A stretch of DNA of 54,616 nucleotides from Bacteroidota bacterium (GCA_018335675.1 JAGXRQ010000043.1:1-54616); one strand, 5' to 3'. Shown: positions 26,499 to 35,993, numbered from the stretch's first letter. Notes: generated by a model not told the origin, from the letters alone. Translations and numbers: made by a program.

Positions 26499-27341
26499 TT
26501 ATTGTTTTAGTTTTATAATTATGTCATTTGGGTCTAACTTTATTTTGGAAATAGCGAACCACTTTCTGCCAAGATCTTTTAGAGATGCACCAATATGATA
26601 TATTAAATCATCATCTATAATGAGAAACCTGTCATGAGACTTGTTAAACTCCTTTATCACTATAGGTGGATACTGAAAGTTATGCTTTTTTATATCAAGT
26701 TTCAATTGCCTAGTATAATTTGATGTGTATATTATTGCATTCACATTTTCACTTCTTTTCGAAAGCATGGCTAATACGCTTTCATCTACATAGTTATCAA
26801 TAAGTATTATAGACTTTTGGGCAGTTTTTATAATTTTACTGACAAGAACATAAGCATCAAATACTTGTCCATCAAAAAATATCCCTTCTTTCGTCGAAAT
26901 ACTTGTTTGTAGCTGTAAATCAAATTCACCAACCTTTTTCTTTAAGTAGATTAAGTCATTTTCAATGCATTGAACCCTATAATTTATGGCATATCCTTTA
27001 AGTAAATATTCCTTAAGGATTTTATTTGCCCAAATTCTAAATTGAGTGCCACGTATTGATTTCACGCGGTATCCTACAGAGATTATTACATCTAAATTAT
27101 ATAGTTTTGTTTTGTATTTTTTTCCATCACTGGCAGTTAGTAAGGATTCCTTACCAACTGCCTCTTCATCAAGCTCATTTTCATTAAAAATGTTTGAAAT
27201 ATGAAGAGTAATGTTGTTTCTAGTTGTTTGAAATAATTCAGCCATTTGGGCTTGTGTAAGCCATACAGTGTTTTCATCAATTCGTACCTCAAGTCTTATC
27301 GATTCTTCATTTGCTTGAAAAATCACAATTTCATCTTTCAT
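26499..27341 (-). CDS. RhuM-type DNA-binding domain joined to a PLD-like domain
   Basis: 280 residues. The first ~125 match the RhuM/virulence-protein type: VWLTQAQMAELFQTTRNNITLHISNIF, a helix-turn-helix, then YNLDVIISVGYRVKSIRGTQFRIWANKILKEYLLKGYAIN. The C-terminal half (~160-280) looks like a single phospholipase D-like unit (IILIDNYVDESVLAML..., then SHDRFLIIDDDLIYHIGASLKDLG). The HKD motif is modified to H-D-R-x4-D, with Arg in place of Lys, so nuclease activity is uncertain. Flanking 67-bp perfect direct repeats and stretches lacking other genes suggest a recently moved or duplicated cassette. RhuM-type proteins are often carried in accessory regions. Function is otherwise unknown. Confidence 0.82.
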   Translation of the reverse strand: MKDEIVIFQANEESIRLEVRIDENTVWLTQAQMAELFQTTRNNITLHISNIFNENELDEEAVGKESLLTASDGKKYKTKLYNLDVIISVGYRVKSIRGTQFRIWANKILKEYLLKGYAINYRVQCIENDLIYLKKKVGEFDLQLQTSISTKEGIFFDGQVFDAYVLVSKIIKTAQKSIILIDNYVDESVLAMLSKRSENVNAIIYTSNYTRQLKLDIKKHNFQYPPIVIKEFNKSHDRFLIIDDDLIYHIGASLKDLGRKWFAISKIKLDPNDIIIKLKQ

Positions 27342-27452
27342 ATTAATTTATTAATGCGTAATAATAATTTATAAGTCGCAAATATAGTGGTTATTTGCAA
27401 TTGGAGAAGTACTTGAGAAAAATATTTTACACAACACTTGTAGAGTCTTTAT

Positions 27453-27545
27453 CCTAAGTCCTGAGTCCTGAGTCCTAAGTCAGGCTCAAATGTTAGTGGC
27501 TATTCCTTTGGGGTTTTTATTCCTCGCAAAAACCGCAAAGAAGAA
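27453..27545. repeat. right direct repeat flanking the RhuM/PLD gene
   Basis: AGTCCTG/AGTCCTA heptamers and then 67 bases identical to 26314-26380, in the same orientation. The spacing between copies is 1165 bases. Confidence 0.9.
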
Positions 27546-27660
27546 TTCTCGCAAAGTTATGCAAAGAAAAGAGTAAAAAAACCTCCGTGAACCTCTGTGT
27601 TCTCTGTGTCTACGTGGTAAAGAAAAATTCGAAAAACGAATATCAAAAAACGAAACAAAT
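27512..27660. repeat. 149-bp dispersed intergenic repeat, copy B
   Basis: Partner of 4181-4329, with equal length and the same module order. It continues into a segment (about 27625-27705) that matches 3861-3945, so here modules that are separate at 3861-4329 are joined in a different order. Confidence 0.85.
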
Positions 27661-27902
27661 TCGAATTAAATCAAATTCAAAATTAAATAAACCACAAAGT
27701 GCACCAAGAAATCACAGAGGCCACAAAGAAAATTCTGTGATTTTAGAATTACATCAATAATCTGCGGCAATCAGAGAAATCTGCGGGCAAAAATCTCCTG
27801 TAGATAACGCAGTATACATTAAAACCAAAAAAAATCCCTTTCTTCGCCTTTGTTTTTGACATTTTCATTAAATTTATAGCTTGAAAGAATATACTTAAAG
27901 CT

Positions 27903-29306
27903 ATGATTACATTTATTCTTAACGATAAACTCATCAAAACTGATGCTCACCCCGGCACCACTTTACTTGATTTTATTAGGTATGGGCAAGAATTGCCGGG
28001 AACAAAAATCGGTTGTAGGGAAGGTGATTGCGGTGCTTGCACCGTGATGGAGGGAAAACTCAGAAATGGCAAAGTGCAATACAAAAGCATAGTCTCTTGT
28101 CTTACTCCCTTAGGAAATGCACATGGTAAACATATTGTTACAATAGAAGGAATCAATATGAAAGAATTGTCGCCTGTACAGTCGGCAATTGTGGAAAACT
28201 CAGGTACACAATGTGGCTTTTGCACCCCCGGATTTATAATGTCGCTCACATGTCATTGCCTGGAAGAAAAACCGTCAGACAAAAATTCGGCAATTGATGC
28301 AATTAGCGGAAACATCTGCCGATGCACAGGTTACAAATCTATCGAAAAAGCAGCTGAAAGCATTTCTGGTTTAATGAAAGACAAAAACATCAACAACCCT
28401 ATAAGCTGGCTTGTTGACAAAAACTATTTGCCGGAGTATTTTCTAAGCATTCCAAAACAATTAGGCGGGATTAGTAAAGCTGAAAATAGCATTAAGAAAG
28501 GTAAAAAAATCATTGGAGGCGGAACAGACCTAATGGTGCAAAAACCGGAAGCTATTGCCGAATCTGAACTAAACCTGCTGTTTGACAATGATGAAATGAC
28601 AGGTGTTTTTGCCGAAAAAAACAATTGCATCATACAAGCATCTACAACGGCAAACATGATAATGAATTCTGAATTAATGCAAAGCATTATACAGGAAATA
28701 AAAGGATTCTTCAAGCTTGTTTCGTCAGAGCCTATAAGAAATATGGGCACAATTGCCGGAAATATTGTAAACGCTTCGCCTATTGCCGATCTTACGATGT
28801 TCTTCCTGGCTTTGAAAGCCCAATTATCTATCAGCGATAGTAAAAGTACCCGAACTATTGCTCTGAAAGATTTCTACCTCGGATATAAAAAGCTCGACTT
28901 AAAGCCTGAGGAGTTCATTCAGGATGTCTTTTTCAAAATACCTGAGAAACCCTATCATTTCAATTTTGAGAAAGTCAGCAAAAGAACTTATCTCGACATA
29001 GCAAGTGTTAACACTGTATTATATCTTAAAGAGAAAAATGACATAATTGAAGATTGTGCAATATCAATAGGAGGTGTAAGTCCAATTCCGTTGTTCCTTA
29101 ATGAAACTTCAAAATTTTTAATTGGAAAAGCTGTTGAAAACGATACAATTATTGCTGCGGAAAAGATTCTACAGCAAGAGATTTCTCCTATAAGTGATGT
29201 AAGAGGCAGCGATAAATATAAAAGGCTGCTGGCAAGGCAATTGTTCTTTGCTCATTTTATAAAATTGTTTACAAAAAAAGTTTCAGTAAAAGAACTCTTA
29301 AGCTAA
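27903..29306 (+). CDS. xdhA: molybdenum hydroxylase, fused [2Fe-2S]/FAD subunit (xanthine dehydrogenase small subunit type)
   Basis: 467 residues. Residues 1-~155 hold both iron-sulfur domains: a ferredoxin-type CREGDCGACTV with a later Cys, and the helical CGFCTPGF...CRCTGY domain. Residues ~175-460 are the FAD domain (GGGTDLMVQ, PIRNMGTIAGNIVNASPIAD). The protein passes electrons from the molybdenum site of its partner to FAD and then to NAD or another acceptor. The partner subunit follows after 96 bases on the same strand. Xanthine/hypoxanthine as substrate is the commonest case for this arrangement but is not proven by sequence. No XdhC maturation gene is in the window. Confidence 0.9.
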   Translation: MITFILNDKLIKTDAHPGTTLLDFIRYGQELPGTKIGCREGDCGACTVMEGKLRNGKVQYKSIVSCLTPLGNAHGKHIVTIEGINMKELSPVQSAIVENSGTQCGFCTPGFIMSLTCHCLEEKPSDKNSAIDAISGNICRCTGYKSIEKAAESISGLMKDKNINNPISWLVDKNYLPEYFLSIPKQLGGISKAENSIKKGKKIIGGGTDLMVQKPEAIAESELNLLFDNDEMTGVFAEKNNCIIQASTTANMIMNSELMQSIIQEIKGFFKLVSSEPIRNMGTIAGNIVNASPIADLTMFFLALKAQLSISDSKSTRTIALKDFYLGYKKLDLKPEEFIQDVFFKIPEKPYHFNFEKVSKRTYLDIASVNTVLYLKEKNDIIEDCAISIGGVSPIPLFLNETSKFLIGKAVENDTIIAAEKILQQEISPISDVRGSDKYKRLLARQLFFAHFIKLFTKKVSVKELLS

Positions 29307-29402
29307 TTACAAAGATGAAACGAGCATGATTCGTTAAACACAAGCACGGATGAAAATCATCATGCGAGTTCCATCCGACATATTAAAACAAATTATTTAC
29401 GG

Positions 29403-31652
29403 ATGAAAAATACCGACTCTATAAGCCACGTAACCGGCAAATCAATATATCTGGATGATATTCCTGTTCAAAAGGGGACACTGCACTCGGCAGTATTTGG
29501 TTCTCCTGTTGCTCATGGAAAAATTACAAAACTCGATATCTCAAAAGCTGAAGCTGTTGAAGGAGTTGTTAAGGTAATTACATACAAAGATATTACAGGC
29601 GAAAACCAAATTGGCGGTATTGTAGAAGACGAACCTTTATTTGCAGAAGATGAAGTCCATTTCCATGGGATGCCAATCGCTCTTGTGGTTGCTAAAAATG
29701 AGACCATTGCTCGTAAAGCTGTTGGACTTATCAGTGCTGAGATAAAGGAGCATGAAGTAATAATAGATCCTCGGGAAGCAAAGGAGAAAGGACATTTATT
29801 GATACCTCCGCGTACTTTCAAAATGGGAGATGTGACTCAGGCTTGGGAAAAGTGCGAATATATTTTTGAAGGAACGGTTGAAAGTGGCGGTCAGGAACAT
29901 CTTTACATAGAAACACAAGGAGCTTATGCTGTTCCTATGGAAAATGGATGTATAAAGATTTATTCATCAACACAAGGTCCAACTGCAGTTCAGAAAACGG
30001 TAGCTAAGGTATTAGGTGTTGCTATGCATAAAATTGAAGTTGACGTAAACCGACTTGGAGGTGGGTTTGGCGGCAAGGAAGATCAAGCTTCTGCATATGC
30101 ATCAATGGCTGCACTTGCAGTTAAGGTCTTGGGTAAACCTGTGAAACTTTGTCTACATCGCCACGATGATATCAGGATGACTGGCAAAAGACATCCTTAC
30201 AGCTCTGATTTTAAAATAGGACTGTCTAAAGACCTGAAAATTTTGGCTTATCAAACTACATTATACCAAAACGGAGGAGCAGCAACAGACTTGTCGCCTG
30301 CCATTATGGAGCGTACTTTGTTTCATTCTACAAATTGCTATTTTGTTCCTAATACAGAGGTAACAGTTTTTAGTTGTAAAACGAATTTACCTCCCAATAC
30401 TGCTTTTCGCGGATTTGGAGCTCCTCAGGGTGCTTTTGTTATCGAATCTGCCATTTCTAAAGCTGCATTAGAGTTGAATGTTCCAAAAAAAGTTATACAG
30501 CAAAAGAATTTTCTAAATGAAAATGATGAATTCCAATACGGACAGATTGCAACAGGCGTAAATATCGGAAAATGCTTAAGTACATTATACCAAAAGTATC
30601 CTATCGAAAAGCTTGAAAAGGAAGTTGAAGAGTTTAATTCAAAAAATCATACAATAAAAAAAGGTTTCTCATTGATGCCAATTTGTTTTGGAATATCATT
30701 TACCAAAACACCAATGAATCAGGCCAGAGCTTTGGTGCACATTTATCAGGATGGTAGCATAGGAATAAGCACAGGAGCAATAGAAATGGGACAGGGTGTT
30801 AATACCAAAATGATACAAGTTGCGGCAAGGATTTTTTCAGTAAATACAAGCAGAATTAAAGTAGAATCAACAAATACTACCAGAGTTGCTAATACATCTC
30901 CAACTGCTGCAAGCTCAGGCGCTGATCTTAATGGAAACGCAACCAGAATTGCATGTGAAGCTCTATTGGAAAGACTCAAGAAAACTGCTTCTGAAATGCT
31001 GAAATGCTCAATTAATGACATCACGATAAAGGATGAAGCGGTTTATAATAAGAATGTAAAAACAGACATTAAGTGGGCGCAATTAGTTGATAAAGCTTTT
31101 CTTGACAGGGTTTGCCTCACTGAAAACGGTCATTATGCAACTCCGATAATTCATTTCGACAAAACCAAGGAAAAAGGACATCCTTTTGCGTATCATGTGT
31201 ATGGGATAGCTGCAACAGTTGTAACACTCGACTGCATTAGAGGAATTTATGAATTTGATAAAGTATTAATTGTTCATGATTTTGGCAATAGTATAAATCC
31301 GACAATAGATTTGGGACAAATTGAAGGAGCGCTTATTCAAGGAATTGGCTGGATGACTATGGAGGAGATAGCATTTGCTAAAGATGGAAGGCTGCTGTCA
31401 AACAGTTTATCGACTTACAAAGTGCCGGATATTTATTCAGTGCCAAAGGTTGTTGATTGCACATTCCTTGAGGCCGAAGGACCTGAATTAGCGGTTATGC
31501 GTTCAAAAGCAGTCGGAGAGCCACCTTTCCTCTATGGAATGGGAGCTTTTTTTGCAATTCAAAATGCAATCTTAGCTTTTAACCCTAAATACAAGCCCGA
31601 CTTCGATGCACCTTTTACACCGGAGAAGGTATTGCTGAGGCTTTATTCATAA
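29403..31652 (+). CDS. xdhB: molybdenum hydroxylase, molybdopterin-binding subunit (xanthine dehydrogenase large subunit type)
   Basis: 749 residues. Motifs of the xanthine oxidase large subunit are in order: the a/b hammerhead (TGKSIYLDDIPVQKGTLH), GGQEHLYIETQGAYAVP, GGGFGGKED (Mo-pterin loop), AFRGFGAPQGAFVIE, IEMGQGVNTKM, and the C-terminal KAVGEPPFLYGMGAFFAI with the catalytic Glu. The substrate-pocket region AFRGFGAPQG agrees with xanthine dehydrogenases, but the pocket cannot be fully assigned by eye. It forms an operon with the upstream Fe-S/FAD subunit, and the complex is expected in the cytoplasm. Confidence 0.92.
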   Translation: MKNTDSISHVTGKSIYLDDIPVQKGTLHSAVFGSPVAHGKITKLDISKAEAVEGVVKVITYKDITGENQIGGIVEDEPLFAEDEVHFHGMPIALVVAKNETIARKAVGLISAEIKEHEVIIDPREAKEKGHLLIPPRTFKMGDVTQAWEKCEYIFEGTVESGGQEHLYIETQGAYAVPMENGCIKIYSSTQGPTAVQKTVAKVLGVAMHKIEVDVNRLGGGFGGKEDQASAYASMAALAVKVLGKPVKLCLHRHDDIRMTGKRHPYSSDFKIGLSKDLKILAYQTTLYQNGGAATDLSPAIMERTLFHSTNCYFVPNTEVTVFSCKTNLPPNTAFRGFGAPQGAFVIESAISKAALELNVPKKVIQQKNFLNENDEFQYGQIATGVNIGKCLSTLYQKYPIEKLEKEVEEFNSKNHTIKKGFSLMPICFGISFTKTPMNQARALVHIYQDGSIGISTGAIEMGQGVNTKMIQVAARIFSVNTSRIKVESTNTTRVANTSPTAASSGADLNGNATRIACEALLERLKKTASEMLKCSINDITIKDEAVYNKNVKTDIKWAQLVDKAFLDRVCLTENGHYATPIIHFDKTKEKGHPFAYHVYGIAATVVTLDCIRGIYEFDKVLIVHDFGNSINPTIDLGQIEGALIQGIGWMTMEEIAFAKDGRLLSNSLSTYKVPDIYSVPKVVDCTFLEAEGPELAVMRSKAVGEPPFLYGMGAFFAIQNAILAFNPKYKPDFDAPFTPEKVLLRLYS

Positions 31653-31653
31653 A

Positions 31654-31719
31654 AGATTGAGAAGATTGAAGATTTGTAAGATTTGTAAGATTTGTAAGAT
31701 TGAAGACTTGTAAGATTTG
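31654..31719. repeat. nonanucleotide tandem repeat
   Basis: Imperfect copies of AAGATTTGT and AAGATTGAA directly after the xdhB stop codon. The rest of the gap to 31850 is AT-rich with no gene. Confidence 0.8.
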
Positions 31720-31850
31720 ACATTATTCATCAACTTGTTTTTCAACCAAAAGTATTTTATATTTGACCAAAATACAGACATCTTTCGTGTATTTATTCAT
31801 TTTTTTGGTTTTAAAAATCTCTTGTTAATGACAATTATAAGCATCAAACC

Positions 31851-33320
31851 ATGAAAACTTTCACAACAACTATTCTATTTCTTACTATAATTGCCTTAAC
31901 GACAAATGGTCAGGATTATCAAGCTGTTAGACCTGAAGTAGAGAGCTGTTTTAATAATAAATATGGGCTTATCAATTGCTTACGAATTGATTCTGTATTA
32001 GATAATCCTACTGCTACACTATACCCTGCCCCTTCTCATTTGCCAATTGATTATAATTGTTTTTCGCCATCTATAGGCTCATGGATAGGTAAGAAAATTA
32101 TTATAAAAGAATCAGGTGAAAATATCTTTCTAAACCATGCAAACGACTCTGTACGAATAAACACACAAGCAGCTCTTGAAGATAGTTGGCTGGCTTGGGA
32201 AGGCTCAGGTGGTGTTAAAATAATTGCCACTGTTGTGGAACATAAACTAATGGATTTTCTGGAAGTCACTGATTCAGTAAAAATTATAGCCTTTCAGGCA
32301 TATAATTCTAATGATGAGCCATTGCAAATGAATATTAATGATATGCAGATAGTACTCAGTAAGCTATATGGTTTGATCCAGACTCTTAATTTTTACTATT
32401 TTCCGAATTTTTCATCATGGTCGCCTTACAATGCTAATCTTCACGAGCATACACTAGTCGGATTGTCAAATCCTTTGATGGGGTTAAAAAACTTTGGATG
32501 GTTTGATGTGTATGATTTTCAACCTAACGATGTGTTGCACGTACTAAGAAAAAATGGTGTCTGGGTTGGACAGAGTACAGGATACTTTAATATTACTGAA
32601 ACCCGAAAGGCATACAAATATCTTGAAAGGATTGATTATAACGATTCTATTTTTTACAGATACAGTCTAAGGCAAGTTGTTTACAAGGATTGGCTAAACT
32701 ATACTGCCGTTTCGCATGATACTCTTACTGTTATGATAAAACCCAATAAAGATTTTGATAATTTGCCCGAAGAACCTGCTATAGAATACTATGGTGATAG
32801 CGGTTCTTACGATTATTTTACTATGAGGGAAAATGAACATATAATTAAAACCAAAGGCAATACATGGTATGTAAAAGATGACGCAAATTGCTGGGAAGAA
32901 TGGCATTATGATGGTGTTCCTTTAGAAATATACTATATGAAGGGACTTGGTGGGCCATACTATCCTTATGCCGCAATGTTCGGCGGCTCACTTGGTGAAG
33001 AGCTTGTATATTATGAAAAAGAGGGTGTAATATGGGGTACACCATTGATTATGACCAATATTGAAACCATAGCTAATGAGGATTTTGTAAGTATCTTTCC
33101 GAATCCTGTAAAGGATGTATTAACAATTAGCTTAGACGCCTCAAATACAGGAACCCTTAATCTAAGGCTTATAAATATTCACGGTAGTGATGTAATTAAT
33201 CCAATTTTGCTTGATGGAATTACTATGATAGATGTTTCAAAATTACCGCAAGGATTATATTTTTGTGTTATCACCCAAAATAATAGAATTTTTTATAGCC
33301 GGAAAATAATTAAGCAGTAG
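31851..33320 (+). CDS. secreted protein with type IX secretion sorting domain
   Basis: 489 residues. Signal peptide (MKTFTTTILFLTIIALTTNG). The C-terminal ~80 residues (IFPNPVKDVLTISL ... LINIHGSDVI ... VSKLPQGLYFCVI...RKIIKQ) are a type A T9SS sorting domain, so the protein should cross the outer membrane and may be surface-attached. The ~380-residue middle is rich in Tyr, Trp and Asp and is not a family I recognise. It has no evident catalytic motif. It sits alone behind a repeat-bearing gap. Confidence 0.85.
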   Translation: MKTFTTTILFLTIIALTTNGQDYQAVRPEVESCFNNKYGLINCLRIDSVLDNPTATLYPAPSHLPIDYNCFSPSIGSWIGKKIIIKESGENIFLNHANDSVRINTQAALEDSWLAWEGSGGVKIIATVVEHKLMDFLEVTDSVKIIAFQAYNSNDEPLQMNINDMQIVLSKLYGLIQTLNFYYFPNFSSWSPYNANLHEHTLVGLSNPLMGLKNFGWFDVYDFQPNDVLHVLRKNGVWVGQSTGYFNITETRKAYKYLERIDYNDSIFYRYSLRQVVYKDWLNYTAVSHDTLTVMIKPNKDFDNLPEEPAIEYYGDSGSYDYFTMRENEHIIKTKGNTWYVKDDANCWEEWHYDGVPLEIYYMKGLGGPYYPYAAMFGGSLGEELVYYEKEGVIWGTPLIMTNIETIANEDFVSIFPNPVKDVLTISLDASNTGTLNLRLINIHGSDVINPILLDGITMIDVSKLPQGLYFCVITQNNRIFYSRKIIKQ

Positions 33321-33344
33321 GTAATTCAAAAATGGACAAGCAAA

Positions 33345-33575
33345 ATGATGATTGTAATCAGATTTGTTTTTGGTTTTTTATTGATAATTATTGGTTTGTA
33401 TTTGTTTATAAATTCTTTAAAAACATCTTATAAAGAATATGGAAAAGGAGGTGATTCTTTAGGGAAAACGCTTAATTCTCAAGGAATTTGGGGAGGTCTG
33501 ATGGCGTTTTCGCATTTTACCCTATACCCTATACCCTATACCTTATACCCTGCACCCTATTCCAAATCCTCATAG
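33345..33575 (+). pseudogene. membrane protein gene cut off by heptamer repeats
   Basis: 76-codon frame. The first ~57 residues look natural: a hydrophobic helix (IRFVFGFLLIIIGLYLFINSL) followed by GKGGDSLGKTLNSQGIWGGLMAF, which reads as the run-up to a second helix. The last ~19 residues are encoded by TATACCC heptamers (33516-33563) and read LYPIPYTLYP, so the natural end appears to have been lost. It also runs into the 3' end of the opposite-strand HsdR_N gene. It may be a remnant or a shortened but expressed protein. Confidence 0.6.
33516..33563. repeat. TATACCC heptanucleotide repeat
   Basis: Seven near-identical 7-base units. Reverse-orientation relatives (GGGTATA) occur near 5005-5033 and 36393-36462. 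Confidence 0.85.
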
Positions 33576-34009
33576 TCTGGTATGTTTTCAATAAAACTAA
33601 AGCTTAAGTTTTGGCTGTCTTTTTTCAGGCAAAAGTGCTGTAGTCCATTTGTGACAACCAAATATGAAGCATTTATTGTGAAGTTATAACTTGCAATTTG
33701 GTTTATGGTGTCGTTGTTGATTTCAACGCTTGGAGCTTTAAACTCAATTATCATAACCGGGTTTCCATTCCTGTCATATACTACAGCATCACTGCGTTTT
33801 TGAAGTTTATTGTATTTAAGGCCTTTTTCAACTGATATTAAAGACATCGGATATTGTTTTTCTTTGCATAGCCATTTTAAGAAATTCTGCCTTACCCATT
33901 CTTCAGGTGTGAGTGCAACAAACTTTTTTCTTAATGAATCAAATATCTTTAGTTTATCATTTTCTTTAATGATTCTGAAATCATATTCCGGCAGATTTAG
34001 TGTGTACAT
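33557..34009 (-). CDS. HsdR_N-type (type I restriction R subunit N-terminal-like) protein
   Basis: 150 residues. The core RSDAVVYDRNGNPVMIIEFKAP holds a PD-(D/E)xK-type nuclease signature (Asp ... Glu-Phe-Lys) as in the HsdR N-terminal domain, preceded by EWVRQNFLKWL. Free proteins of this size are common in Bacteroidota and are not parts of type I systems: no HsdM or HsdS gene is present. In my recollection it commonly sits divergent from holA-type genes, as here (amn-holA start 173 bases away). A housekeeping role in DNA metabolism is plausible, but the function is unknown. Confidence 0.82.
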   Translation of the reverse strand: MYTLNLPEYDFRIIKENDKLKIFDSLRKKFVALTPEEWVRQNFLKWLCKEKQYPMSLISVEKGLKYNKLQKRSDAVVYDRNGNPVMIIEFKAPSVEINNDTINQIASYNFTINASYLVVTNGLQHFCLKKDSQNLSFSFIENIPDYEDLE

Positions 34010-34182
34010 ATCAAAAAGTTGAAATTGTGATAAAATTACATATTTAAGTTAAAGTTTGAAGTTAAAATCCAAGTGGTTTGTTTAAATTTGTCGTTAAGTT
34101 TTAAAATGCGAGTGGTGTTTTGTGAACTCACAATATTAGTTTAAGCATTTTAATTTAACTCGAAAAAACAAAATTTAAACAT

Positions 34183-34968
34183 ATGAAAACCCGTAAAGAA
34201 ATTGTTACAAACTGGCTTCCCCGATATACAGGCACATCGGCTGAAGAAATCGGAGGATATGTTTTACTAGTCAATTTCAATCAATATGTTGATCTTTTTG
34301 CTGAAAAGTTTAACGTTCCGATTAAAGGAAAAGACAGGGTTATGACATCTGCTACTTACAATGATATTACAATTATAAATTTTGGGATGGGAAGTGCAAA
34401 CGCTGCAACAGTAATGGATTTGCTGTCGTCTGCTAGTCCTAAAGCTGTTCTGTTTCTTGGAAAATGTGGTGGATTAAAGAAAATAAATCAGCTTGGTGAC
34501 CTTATTCTTCCAATTGCTGCAATTAGAGGAGAAGGAACATCAAACGACTATTTCCCCCCGGAAGTTCCGGCATTACCTGCGTTTAATCTTCAAAAAGCTG
34601 TTTCAACAAACATTAGAAATCATCAGCTCGATTATTGGACAGGAACTATTTATACAACTAACAGAAGGGTATGGGAACATGATGAAGATTTTAAAAATTA
34701 TTTAAGAAAAATCAGAGTTATGGGTATTGATATGGAAACTGCTACTATTTTTACCGTAGGTTTTTATAATAGCATACCTACCGGAGCATTGCTTCTTGTT
34801 TCAGACCAACCAATGATTTCTACGGGTATTAAAACCGAAGAAAGTGATAGGCAAGTTTCAAAAAACTTTGTAATGAAGCAACTTGAAATTGGTGTTGATT
34901 CGCTCAAGGAACTTATCAATCAAGGCCTCACTGTGAAACACCTTAAGTTCGATTATGATGAACATTAA
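34183..34968 (+). CDS. amn: AMP nucleosidase
   Basis: 261 residues, the size of the Bacteroidota form (the E. coli enzyme is longer with an extra N-terminal domain). It belongs to the nucleoside phosphorylase fold: INFGMGSANAATVMDLL, AVLFLGKCGGLK, and VMGIDMETATIFTVGFYNSIPTGALLLVSDQPM, which carries the conserved substrate-binding Met-Glu. It splits AMP into adenine and ribose 5-phosphate in the cytoplasm. A TAAATTTG box at 34083-34090 is a candidate -7 element. holA follows after 17 bases. Confidence 0.88.
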   Translation: MKTRKEIVTNWLPRYTGTSAEEIGGYVLLVNFNQYVDLFAEKFNVPIKGKDRVMTSATYNDITIINFGMGSANAATVMDLLSSASPKAVLFLGKCGGLKKINQLGDLILPIAAIRGEGTSNDYFPPEVPALPAFNLQKAVSTNIRNHQLDYWTGTIYTTNRRVWEHDEDFKNYLRKIRVMGIDMETATIFTVGFYNSIPTGALLLVSDQPMISTGIKTEESDRQVSKNFVMKQLEIGVDSLKELINQGLTVKHLKFDYDEH

Positions 34969-34985
34969 AATCTGTATTTTCTAAT

Positions 34986-35993
34986 ATGCCTTCTCTAAGT
35001 TTTGACGATATAAGAAAAGACCTTAAGAATAAGGTTTACTATCCTGTTTATTTCCTTTCAGGCGAGGAAACATTTTATATTGATGTAGTTGCTGATATAA
35101 TTGAAAAAACTGTTCTTGATGAAGCTGAAAAGGAGTTTAATTTTACTCAGGTTTATGGAAAAGATTCAGATATCCCCACAATTGTAAGTTATGCAAAACG
35201 ATACCCAATGATGGCTAATCATCATGTGGTTATTGTTAAAGAAGCCCAAAATCTTGATAATATCGAGAATCTTGCATCTTATATTGAAAATCCTCAGAAA
35301 TCAACGTTGTTGGTTATACTTTATAAATACAAAACCATAGATAAAAGAAAGGCTTTTGCTAAAATACTTCAAAAAAACGGAGTATTGATGGAATGCAGAA
35401 AGCTTTATGACAATGAAGTTCAGCCTTGGATTATTGATTATGTTGGGAAAAAAGGTTATTCAATTGCGCCGGGAGCAGTTGAGATGTTAGCTAATTATCT
35501 TGGCAATGACCTGCAGAAAATTGTAAACGAAGTTGGGAAGCTTTTCATTAATCTTCCTAAAGGAAGTCAGATTAATTTAAAACATATTGAGGAAAATATT
35601 GGAATTAGTAAGGATTTTAATGTTTTCGAACTTCAAAAAGCACTCGCTACAAGGAACTCTTTTAAAGCTTTTCAGATAGCAAAGTATTTTGAAGATAATC
35701 CAAAATCAAATCCGAATGTAATGATATTGTCTATATTGTATGGGTATTTCTCTAAAGTACTATTATACCATCAATTAACAGACAGATCAAAGAATAATGT
35801 TGCATCAGCATTGTCGGTTTCTCCATTTTTTGTAGATGATTATGCTAAGACCGCTGCTAATTATACAATTCCAAAACTAATAGATGTAATTTCATTATTA
35901 AGGGAGTATGATCTTAAATCAAAAGGTGTTGGTAATATTAATGTTGATGATGGGCAACTTCTAAAAGAATTGATTTATAAAATTTTGAATTAA
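34986..35993 (+). CDS. holA: DNA polymerase III subunit delta
   Basis: 335 residues, normal length. The N-terminal clamp-interaction region (YYPVYFLSGEETFYIDVVADII) and ANHHVVIVKEAQNLDNIENLASYIENP, then the family's VGKLFINLPKG and the C-terminal collar helices, identify it. Delta opens the beta clamp within the clamp loader. Its stop codon overlaps the start of the EVE gene by one base (TAATG), so translation is probably coupled. Confidence 0.93.
   Translation: MPSLSFDDIRKDLKNKVYYPVYFLSGEETFYIDVVADIIEKTVLDEAEKEFNFTQVYGKDSDIPTIVSYAKRYPMMANHHVVIVKEAQNLDNIENLASYIENPQKSTLLVILYKYKTIDKRKAFAKILQKNGVLMECRKLYDNEVQPWIIDYVGKKGYSIAPGAVEMLANYLGNDLQKIVNEVGKLFINLPKGSQINLKHIEENIGISKDFNVFELQKALATRNSFKAFQIAKYFEDNPKSNPNVMILSILYGYFSKVLLYHQLTDRSKNNVASALSVSPFFVDDYAKTAANYTIPKLIDVISLLREYDLKSKGVGNINVDDGQLLKELIYKILN

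Larger units (their letters stand above)
27342..27902. other. repeat-filled intergenic region, no gene
   Basis: 561 bases made of the right direct repeat (27453-27545), the 149-bp repeat (27512-27660), an AACCACAAAG module near 27687 and degenerate ATCTGCGG phrases near 27755-27790. No frame here has protein-like composition. Confidence 0.7.

Noticed and set aside
27749-27937. 62-codon minus-strand frame upstream of xdhA
   Set aside because: It covers degenerate ATCTGCGG repeats and overlaps the xdhA start; no family features.
33557-34009. Part of a type I restriction system
   Set aside because: Only a 150-residue HsdR_N-like protein is present; no helicase, HsdM or HsdS. The setting beside amn-holA is housekeeping.
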